A stretch of 64,000 bases of DNA, taken from contig JAANYP010002038.1 of the NCBI GenBank assembly GCA_020465985.1, positions 248,001 to 312,000 on the forward strand. Reading direction: 5' to 3'. Position numbers and translations under genes: made by a program. Of the stretch, positions 55,521-64,000 are shown in pieces; position 1 is the stretch's first letter; each line of letters starts with the position of its first letter. The notes below the pieces were generated by a model. The model ran no database searches, was not told the DNA's origin, and saw only the letters and a program-made list of their open reading frames with translations. Origin of the DNA: Centrapalus pauciflorus (taxonomy: Eukaryota > Streptophyta > Magnoliopsida > Asterales > Asteraceae).

Positions 55521-56508
55521 TGTAACAACCTAACTTTTGATCTAGTCGTAAATTCAGTAATATTTTAAGTCGATAATGTAATAATGTTACATTATTTGAA
55601 TTATAAATTTAATTAAGTTATGAAATATTTAATTAAATTATATATATATATTTTTATATTATGAATTAATAAATTATTAAAGATAATTAAATAAAAGAGA
55701 TATAATATACAAAAATGAAAGTGGGTTAGCTAGCAAATATAACTAGATGAAGTATATAAACGTGAATTATATTCAAAATTCAGATTTCTCTCTCTACTCT
55801 CTCTCTCTAACTTTCTCTCTCTACTCTCTCTCTACCTTCTCTCTAAACTTTCTTCCAAACCGACCGTCCGATTATCAAGATATATATACCGTTAGAAAGA
55901 TCTCGGAGAATACTACACGAATATACTATCTCCTGCGAGATTTCATACGAATTTGAGGTAAGAATTGATATTTTTACGTTTTTATATATATTCGGTATTT
56001 TCGAATTTATTAGTTTTATGAAATTTAAAGCTATTTTTATGGAGTTTAACTAGAATAAGTATAATATAATCAAACATAGGTTTAATATTTATCATATTTG
56101 TGATTTATGCCTTAGAAATTCATGTTTTAAAGCTGTAAACATGAACAGATTCGAGAATGCCAAGAACAAACTCGAAAATACATAGAACAAACTCGAAATT
56201 TAATTAAATTCGAATTATATTCGAATCTATCCATTAGATTCGAAATGTCAAATAGATTCGAACTAAGCCATCGAATGTAATTATGTGGGTGTTCGAACCT
56301 ATTCACAAATTCGAAATGTATGTTTCGAATCTAATAGATTCGAATGAAGATTAGGTGTTGGACAATAGATTCGAAATGTTGGTCCTCAAAGTTGAAATTT
56401 GACTAAAATATTAAATGAAAGCTCCTATTCTAATATTAAATTCAAGGTACATATTCTGAAGATTTGATTTGACTTTAATTTTATTTTCAAAATAGTATTC
56501 TATTTTAG

Positions 56509-56579
<71 letters not shown>

Positions 56580-57820
56580 GTATATATATTGACCCTTGAG
56601 AATTAATGAAACAATAAATTTAATTGAAAGAAAGATTTATGAATGATCAGTTATCAGAATCAGATAAAATAAATATTTTAAAGATAAAAATAAGTAATTT
56701 AAAAGTTAGAAGATGATGATATTTATATGAGATTGATATTATGATTCTGGACAGGTTCAGTGAAATTCTGAACAAAGATTTAAAGATTTATAAAGCGGGT
56801 CAGATTTGATTTGACAGAGAATAGATTGAGATAACTCAGGTGGCAGATTTTATATCTGTTTGATAAAGACCCAACACTGTGAGTTATAGATATTCAGATT
56901 GAACATGCATAGATCCGGTTGAGATGTATTGTTGCTGATAGATTTATTGACATTCACTTTATCAGCTGGAATGAGACCTGTGCACACCATGGATGGGTGT
57001 TGCCCAGTGGATCATGATAGCTATTTGATTATCTTTTCATATTGCATTTATTATTGCTTCAGACTTTGCCTTATGATTCATTGCTATCATGACTTCTAAG
57101 ACATATGCTTACATCATTGATCAGACATTTGATAGAATTGATTCAGCTAGACTACCCCATATGGTCTATTGTTCTAGACCCGGCTATTTCACCGGTTCAA
57201 ATGAACTTGGTAATGACCTCCGATGTTCCGCCATATTGACTTACTGGTAGCTAGCCCAGTATGTGGCTGATCCCCACGATTTAAGCGTGAGTGTAGCTTG
57301 AACATCATCCGATTCTATGATTTTATATCTCAATCATGAGGGCTGTAGCGGCAGCCAAGACATATCACGCTAAGACTAATGACTCCGCTTGACACGCATG
57401 TTGATATTGAAAATCTATTTACTCACTAAGCGTTGCTTATGGTTGCTACTTCACATTTTTTTTACAGGAAAAGGCAAAGGAAAGTCACCTGCCGGACCTA
57501 GTTCTTAGGTCTTACACGCTCAAGACAGAAGTTTCATAGACCTCTACTCAGCGATCCCATTTTGGTACTAATTGGATGACGATATTATGGTGATCTGGGT
57601 AGATTTATTTTGATAATATGATGATATTAATTAGATTAGACTTGTGCCCTTTATAAGTTTAATTTAAAAACTTAATCTGTAATAAACTTAAATCTTAATA
57701 GCTTGTACTGTAATTTAATTTTCCGCATTATAATTACTCTATCTTAGTTTGATTGATATCGTATTGCATGATGTGGGACCTAGACTGGTGAGAACTGCCC
57801 CGTAAGGGGTGGTCTTCACA
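55521..57820 (+). mobile_element. Gypsy solo LTR related to G
   Basis: 2300 bp, TGTAACAACC...GGTCTTCACA, flanked by TGACT (55516-55520 and 57821-57825). It shares with the G LTR the CT-rich start region, the CCGACCG(T/G)CCGATT segment, the donor GAATTTGAG|GTAAGAAT (55957/55958), a TTCGAAT motif array (56145-56375) and the CAGGAAAAGG...CTGCCGGACC segment near its end. A TATA box GTATATAAACG lies at about 55751. A long (AT)n tract at 56511-56575 interrupts it. No internal sequence remains. Confidence 0.9.
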
Positions 57821-57825
57821 TGACT

Positions 57826-58740
57826 AAATATTTTATTTTATATCTAGTATATAGTAGTTCTATAAAAATCCTAATATATCATTATGATCACATTTTTATC
57901 ATCTACATTCTAACATAAAATTGTATTTCGTCTCAACTATTTTAAAATAACAGTTGTCTTTAATCGAATAGGTATTCAGCTACTTAAATATGTTATTTTA
58001 TGTATAATATATAAATGTTTTGTTTTTTTCTATTATAATGTTTGATTTATTATATTTTATAAAAATTCTTATGTATCATTATGATCATATTTTTTTATCT
58101 ACATTGTAACATACAATTGTATTTCGTTATAACTATTTTAAAATGTCAAACTTTTTATTATTTAGTTGATTATCGATCACACTCTTTCACTGTTTACCGA
58201 ACAGTAAAGCTAGTTGACATGCAGGTAAACAACTAACTTTTTATTACTTTATATATAATATTTAAAAAAAATTCTATGACAACTTTTAATATATTTTAAT
58301 TTATGAAAATTTAATATACTATTATATCGTTATTTTTATCTACATTATGATATAAACTTTGTTATCATCAAAACTATTTTTATTGGATAAATGTGTATGC
58401 AACTGACTAATTATTTTATTTAATATATATTATATTTTTCTGAACGACAAAATAACATAATGCTACTCCGAAACTACTCCTTTATCACAAATGGAGGACT
58501 TTAGAACTTACTTTCACCACCTATATTCCAACTTGCCTCCGACGGGAGTCGAACCCGTGATATCTCACTTACATATCACCCTTGTAATAATTGATTTGTT
58601 ATTATATTAAAACGTTTGATATAATATGTTTTACAAAAAAATTGGATATATTATGATGATCACATTTAATTTTTTTACATTCCAACATAAAATTGTTTTT
58701 CGTCTCAACTATTTTTAAATTAACAAAATATTTATGATTT
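57826..58740. repeat. Degenerate repeat block with recurring unit
   Basis: A segment with TATCATTATGATCACATTT followed by ATCTACATTCTAACATAAAATTG and TTTCGTCTCAACTATTTT recurs, in decaying form, at about 57870-57950, 58065-58145, 58310-58385 and 58640-58715, in the same orientation. Units are separated by AT-rich spacers of variable length. No gene is seen. Confidence 0.6.
58445..58595 (-). mobile_element. SINE-like element with tRNA B box
   Basis: On the minus strand GGGTTCGACTCCC (about 58542-58556) fits the RNA polymerase III B box. The surroundings ('GTGAGATATCAC' before it and 'GTCGGAGGC' after it) look tRNA-derived. A clear A box and a full cloverleaf are missing, so it is not called a tRNA gene. 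Confidence 0.4.
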
Positions 58741-58899
58741 AGTTGGTTGGTCAATCACTTTCTTTTCTTTCATAAACTTAGATTGAAAGCAGAAAATAAT
58801 CCTAAGGAGAAAATCACGATCGGTAGCTAATGTTACTTTATTATTTTAATATAATATATTTATATAAATAGAATTTATGATCCCGTTACAGCGCGAGTT

Positions 58900-58900
58900 A

Positions 58901-58970
<70 letters not shown>
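58900..58970. repeat. (TA)n microsatellite
   Basis: About 60 bp of pure TA repeat following AACAACA. Confidence 0.95.
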
Positions 58971-58973
<3 letters not shown>

Positions 58974-59752
58974 CTCATCCTTAAAATATTTTATTAATTT
59001 ATTTTTAATATATGATATAATTATGTTATGTATATATAATGCATAATAAATGTATTAAATTAATAATATATTATATTATTATAATATATAATATAATATT
59101 ATATATAATGTAACTATTTTTTTAAATATTATTAAATTAACGTTATATAAATGTATAATGTGGTTATATCATATATAATATATAATGTAATTAAAATTTA
59201 TATTACATTAATTTTAAAATTTTATATCTATAAGTATTATTTAATATAATTATAATATTAATTATATAAAATATTATTTTAATATAATTTATAAGTATAT
59301 TACATAATCAATACATTTCTTAATTATATTATATATTATATACATAACTAGTTTATGAACCCGTGTATTAAGTGAATACTTTCTAATAAATAATTGGTTA
59401 AATAAAATCTACGTAAACTTAAAATTCATATAATGTTAATTGTTATAAAAAATAATACAAAAGTACAATTATTTGTCATATATATTGTTTATCTATCTTT
59501 TTAAATATTCATGAATAATGGTTACTTTTTATAACATTCTTTTAAATTGTTTATTTCTAAATTTATATATATTTAATCGATATAATTTAAAATTATAATT
59601 TTACGTAAAACATAGTGTTTATATGTATTTATAATAATTAATTAACTATATATAAAATGTAATTATCTTTTTTAGGTAAAATGTGGTGATGTCATGTGAC
59701 AATTAGCGTTTTCTTTTATTATAAAGATTATATTATACATAATACAATTTTA
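58971..59752. other. Extremely AT-rich gene-free stretch
   Basis: TATAAT/ATATTA-type sequence with many short inverted repeats (such as TTATATATAATGTA). No reading frame. Confidence 0.6.
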
Positions 59753-59995
59753 TGAGTAAATAACATAAATGGTTTTTGTGGTTTTCTCCAGCTTATAAAA
59801 ATCTTCCATCATCTTCGTTAATACATCACTAGTCCCTCCTTCTGCTGCTTGATTTCGTCTATGGTCCTTCCTCCGTCAACTTTAACGGTAACCTTGTTAA
59901 AGTTATTAGAAAGACAATTTTACCCTTTTCAAAATAACACTTTTGGTCCCTTACGTATGCATGATATTTTTCTTATTACAATACAATACAATAAA
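59753..59995. mobile_element. Terminal fragment of a Mutator-like element
   Basis: GAGTAAATAACATAAATGG at 59753 is a close relative of the terminal repeat of element K (GAGTAAATTACATAAATGG). It is followed by the usual 'GTCCCT', 'GGTCCTTCC' and 'TTTTACCCTTTTCAAAATAACACTTTTGGTCCC'-type segments split over about 200 bp. The second end was not found. Confidence 0.45.
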
Positions 59996-60786
59996 TAAAT
60001 ACTAATTAAAGAAAAAAACTTTCATTAATACTACAACTCTTTCGATTTTCCAACTTTTTTCTGTCGTTGATGAGCCAACAAACACGCCACTATCGGCCAC
60101 CGCGAAATCCACACCACAACCACCGAACCCCCTCTTAATTTCAAACTTTAGACGATGTACAAACTTTTTAGAATTAAAAAGAAAGTACAAAAGTTTTAAA
60201 TGTCATAATTATAACAAACAATCTAAATTAAGTTTGAATACAATATACTTCTTTCGTTAAACAAACGTCCCCTCAAAATTTGAAGGGACTTAAAATGTTG
60301 GAATCTCCTTGACTCCTTCCTCTTATGTTATGGATGGAAAAAAAATATCTATTTCAATTACCTTTTCATTTCATAATCACTATCTCAAGGTTAGTGAGAA
60401 CTTACCAACTTACCCTCAGTGTTCAATAATTATTATTAGATTTGTTATCATTATTTTTTAATATTATTACTATATCTTCAGATAAAATATTACTTTAACC
60501 CTTATTTTTTTTAATCTCAGTAGTACCTCTTAACCAAAGTACCAAACATCTTTTTAAGGATTTTTAATCTCACTTTATAAATCCCAGAATTTACAAATAC
60601 CTTGTTATATGAAACTACTCCAAATTAAAAAAAAAAAAAACAAACAAACAAACCACACATCCACTAAGCCTTTGATCTCGTTGTCTTATTCAAATATATA
60701 TATATTTTTGACTTATTACTTATTGTACTGGTTAAACAATTACTTAATTAATATATTTAAATCGTATAATGTTAAGAAAAAACTAA
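59996..60786. other. Gene-free stretch
   Basis: 60055-60130 is locally GC-richer (a CACCGCGAAATCCACACC-like part) and may be interior sequence of the Mutator-like fragment. The rest is AT-rich without a supported gene. Confidence 0.5.
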
Positions 60787-61152
60787 GGTTGCGTTTAGTT
60801 AACGAAAACTAGTCATTTTTTAATTTCAGTTTTCAAGTTATAGTTTTTAGGAAAAAACAAGGGATTCTATGAAAAATGAAAACTTGTTTAGATGATGAAG
60901 TTTTAGTTTTAGAAAATTAAGATGAGTGATTATAAAATAAAAAAATAGGATAGATGATGGAAAAGTAAGAGAGAGAAAGAGAGTATTATAAAGAAATAAG
61001 GTAGGTAATAGAAAAGTAAGAGAGAGAATATGAAAAGTGGTATTTTAAAAATTGAAATGAAAATTTATAAAATTGTTTTTAAGTAAACAAGTTTTCATTT
61101 TTGTTGAAAAGTAAGATGAAAATTTTAAAAATTTTCGGTAACTAAACGCACC
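60787..61152. mobile_element. MITE in the 5' region of the aminotransferase gene
   Basis: 366 bp with inverted ends GGTTGCGTTTAGTTAACGAAAA / TTTTCGGTAACTAAACGCACC; the borders are TAA on the left and TTA on the right, fitting a Tourist-type target. The inside has GTAAGAGAGAGAA repeats. It ends 215 bp before the ATG at 61368. Confidence 0.7.
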
Positions 61153-61315
61153 TTAACTTTTTTTTTTTTTTTTTAATTTTGTTTTGCTATTAAGTGATTG
61201 GATTTTTTTTCCTGAGTTGTTGATATAAATTACTGAAGTTTTAATCAAACAAATTAAGAAAAAAGTCCAAAGAAAATCACCGAAGAACACGTAAAAGGAA
61301 AAAGATTCCTAAAAT

Positions 61316-61396
61316 ATGGAAGAGCACACTGTCACTGCTGATTCGTCTTGTTTAGAAAAACATAGGAATGAAAGAGTGGAATTTCAGAGGAAATAG
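61316..61396 (+). other. Upstream ORF overlapping the aminotransferase start
   Basis: An ATG at 61316 opens 26 codons (MEEHTVTADSSC...) ending in TAG at 61394-61396, overlapping the main ATG at 61368 in another frame. If transcribed, it would lower initiation at 61368. Alternatively it is the original N-terminus displaced by a one-base change. Confidence 0.4.
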
Positions 61397-63633
61397 GGAT
61401 TTAAAAACTGCATCAACGTTTTCAATCAAACGTGTCCTTGATGATGTGAAGTCGAACCTCAATCAAAGTGATGAAAGGCCAATTATTCCTCTCAGCCATG
61501 GAGATCCTTCCGCCTTTTCATGCTTCCGTACGGCTCAAGTAGCAGAAGATGCAGTAATCCATGCTCTCCGCTCTGCTAAATTCAATGGTTATGCACCTAA
61601 AGGTGGTGTTCTTCTAGCAAGAAGGTCCTATTTCTGCTGTTTTTACTTAGATCCTAAATTATTACCAATAACTGCTATTAGTTCAATCCCTTCTGCAGTA
61701 GGTGCGATCGTTTCACGTTTGATGGGCACAGAAACTACAATTTCAGTACCACTTATTTCTAATTGCGGTGCTTCTATAAATTTATCTGTAGTTAAGTGAT
61801 ATAAATGAAGCTATTCTCCTAACAAGTCATAAATTTGAAGTCTGACTTTACCTAATTTGATCTTGAAAATCAAGTAGCATCCAATTTATTTTGAAGGCTG
61901 AGGAACGATTAAAGGGTTGCATTTTAGGTACAATTTCATGGTGCTGCCAAGTACAAAACACTTCGATGTAGTTCTTGCTCTGGATCCTCAAAAAGTTTTT
62001 GCATTTTAGTTGTCTGTAACAAAGGAAAATCACATCGATTCTACTTATAATTTACATTAATCCGAGTACAGGTAAAGGGGCACCAGACCTACCCTTAACG
62101 AGTTTATCAGACTTGAAATAATATTAGTAAGAAAGGATTCAATTTAGTGGCTAGTGTTCATGTTGCAACTTGCTTTCAGTTGAACTTTTAAGTTAAGCAA
62201 ACTAGTGAGTGAATGATAATCAAATCAGTTGCTAGATGAAGGCATGAAGCTTCAATAAACAACTTAAAAAACATAGTGGAGTTGAAAGTTGTGTAACTAT
62301 GTTGTCCTCAATCATAGTCAAGATCAAATTTTTCTTGAACAAAAATTTGTTCATAAAGAATATATGTTCCCTAGATATGTAGAGGGAGATTTAGAGTAAG
62401 GGTTGCATTGGGTTCAAAATAATTCAGCACCAAGATAATTAAGGTGTGTTGTAACTTGGAACTTGTAAGTTGCATGACTATGTGAAAAATGGCTTGCAAC
62501 GTTAAAAAGGTCACAGATCATTTCTATGTTATTATCTCTACATTTAGCTTGATAAATGCATGTGCTAATAAAAAAAAAATCATATATCAATGCAAGCTAG
62601 CAATAACAAAAATAGAACGAAAAGAAATGCCAAAGAGGCAAAACTATTCGAAAACCAACATTTTGAATGGAGGTTATTGTAACGTTTTCAAAAAAAATCA
62701 TAATTTGAGGTTTAATGATCACAGTTCGCATCTATAAGCCAATTTTTAATGTAACAGGTCTCTAGCTGAGTACCTTTCTAGCAACCTCCCTTATAAACTG
62801 TCACCTGATGATGTATATGTGACACTTGGTGCCAAGCAAGCAATTGAAGTTGTCTTATCTGCACTGAGATGTCCAGGTGCAAATATATTGCTTCCTAGAC
62901 CTGGCTATCCAGCGTATGACGCTCTTGCTGTTGTTAATCATCTTGAAGTCCGCCATTTTGAACTTCTTCAAGAAAGCCGTTGGGAGGTTGACTTGAATGG
63001 GGTTGAAACATTGGCAGATGATAGAACTGTTGCTATGGTCATCATCAATCCTGGGAATCCTTGTGGCAATGTATACACACGTGATCATCTACAAAAGGTG
63101 TGCAAAGCCATATGCAATATATAAGTATGTGTGTGTGTGTATGTTTTTGTTGGTCATATGAAGTTTACTTTTGTTCTCTATTCCTTCCATTTCTTAATTT
63201 TCAATAATTAATTTTTTTAAAGATTGCTGAGACTGCTAAAAAGCTTGGGATACTAGTAATTGCGGATGAAGCCTATGCCCATTTGACTTTTGGAAGTAAC
63301 TCGTATGTGCCGATGGGGATCTTTGGTGCTATTGCACCTGTTCTGACCCTTGGGTCTTTATCAAAGAGGTGGCTAGTTCCCGGATGGAGGATTGGTTGGA
63401 TCGCAAAAAGTGATCCTGATGGCATTTTTATAGAAAACGGGGTATGTTCTCTCTATTTTTGATAGTTCTTGTTGAGAGATTTCTTGATATCAGATAAACA
63501 TACTTTGCCTTCAATTCGAAAAACATTTATGGTCATACTTCCTCTTATAACTGAACTTTTACTTTGCCTTCAGATTGTTGAGTGCATCAAGAGATCTCTC
63601 AACACCAATACGGAAGCTGCAACATTTATACAG
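61368..63633 (+). CDS. TAT: Tyrosine aminotransferase family gene, first four exons (3' end outside window)
   Basis: PLP-dependent class I aminotransferase of the plant tyrosine/nicotianamine aminotransferase family. It would transfer the amino group of tyrosine to 2-oxoglutarate, giving 4-hydroxyphenylpyruvate. Exons: 61368-61624, 62758-63097, 63223-63441 and 63574-63633, all with GT-AG borders and consistent phase, giving 292 codons. The usual length is 400-430, so about the last third is missing to the right. Visible motifs: 'PLSHGDPSAF' near residue 42, 'ILLPRPGYPAYDA', 'IINPGNPCGNVY' (Asn183), 'IADEAYAHL' (Asp214) and 'TLGSLSKRW' with the PLP lysine Lys247, then 'VPGWRIGW'. 'LGAKQAIEV' has Ala where Cys is common in the family. 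The exact substrate cannot be told from this part. Confidence 0.9.
61625..62757 (+). other. Intron 1 of the aminotransferase gene
   Basis: 1133 bp, from AAG|GTCCTA to TGTAACAG|GTCTC, joining the codon AG|G. It contains no other supported feature; short frames in it are chance. Confidence 0.85.
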
Positions 63634-64000
63634 GTATATAACTTGAAATATGTTTATGGAAACAATTCAGTTATATTCTTTATTGATTTTGTTTGTGCTG
63701 TAAGTATAGAAATATGTTAAGCATGTTTTTGCTTCGTAACCATAAACATTAATACCATTGCATGAACATTTTTCTGTTATCATGGTCTAGACTCTAGAAC
63801 TAAAAATATCATTTTAAAGATTCTAGTATCTTGACATATCTTCATGGAAAGAAAGAAAGCAATCATGATAGTACAGTTCAAAAGATATGTGATGCAAAAA
63901 TTTTATTTTCTATGCATAAAGGGCTGTACCAAACAGAGTTTCATCTTCAGATTCTAAAGGTATAAGATTTTAAAAATAATAATCAGTTGTGTAGTTAACA
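63634..64000 (+). other. Intron 4 of the aminotransferase gene (runs off the edge)
   Basis: It starts at the donor CAG|GTATATAAC. No acceptor followed by family-like coding sequence is visible before 64000. Confidence 0.75.

Noticed and set aside
58530..58575. Possible tRNA gene
   Set aside because: Only a B-box-like segment is present; no cloverleaf, A box or acceptor stem could be built.
62489..62737. 82-codon frame in intron 1 of the aminotransferase gene
   Set aside because: Lys/Asn-rich chance frame within an AT-rich intron.

Overview
This window is plant nuclear DNA, almost certainly from a eudicot. It is AT-rich, carries LTR retrotransposons primed by initiator tRNA-Met (TGGTATCAGAGC primer sites), and ends in an intron-containing tyrosine aminotransferase gene with plant GT-AG introns. 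The extra ORF behind pol in the copia elements, with its 'PQIYLQQFW' type segment, resembles retrotransposon proteins I associate with Asteraceae. That host assignment is an inference from remembered similarity, not a search result.

Positions 1-47475 are one retrotransposon nest that can be taken apart by target-site duplications (TSDs). The oldest layer is D, a Sirevirus-like Ty1/copia element on the minus strand, with its 5' LTR at 46875-47475 and its 3' LTR beyond the left edge. Inserted into D are: H (3' end at 1-428, in D's extra ORF); G (3347-25323, Ty3/gypsy chromovirus, TSD TGCGT, in D's RNase H); C (31468-45833, copia, TSD GGAGG, in D's gag); and B (47123-47415, solo LTR, TSD CATTA, in D's 5' LTR). 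E (10616-24219, copia, TSD GGTCC) sits inside G's 3' LTR. All gag-pol frames are broken by stops or frameshifts, so I annotate them as pseudogenes.

The most interesting structure lies within these elements. C and D (and E without an intron) carry a large extra ORF behind pol that appears to be its own transcription unit: TATA-like box, short pyrimidine-rich leader, a GT-AG intron of 1.0-1.3 kb, and an acceptor a few bases before the ATG. The introns are packed with a short motif (CCGAATTCGG in C, CTCGAAT in D). The same motif is repeated in the 5' leader of the same element. The gypsy element G shows a parallel design: a splice donor inside the LTR, a TCGAAT/CCGAA array, and an acceptor 3 nt before the gag ATG.

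Positions 47476-61150 are gene-free and hold small DNA transposons and solo LTRs: three Tourist-like MITEs (48294, 54490, 60787), a 1.67-kb fold-back Mutator-like element with a 9-bp TSD (51633-53298) inside a TIR element bordered by TA repeats (51057-53468), a second TA-associated TIR element (53671-53908), a 2.3-kb gypsy solo LTR (55521-57820, TSD TGACT), a SINE-like tRNA-derived piece, and several long (TA)n tracts.

Positions 61368-63633 hold the only host gene seen: the first four coding exons of a tyrosine/nicotianamine aminotransferase-family gene on the plus strand. Its 3' part lies beyond the right edge.
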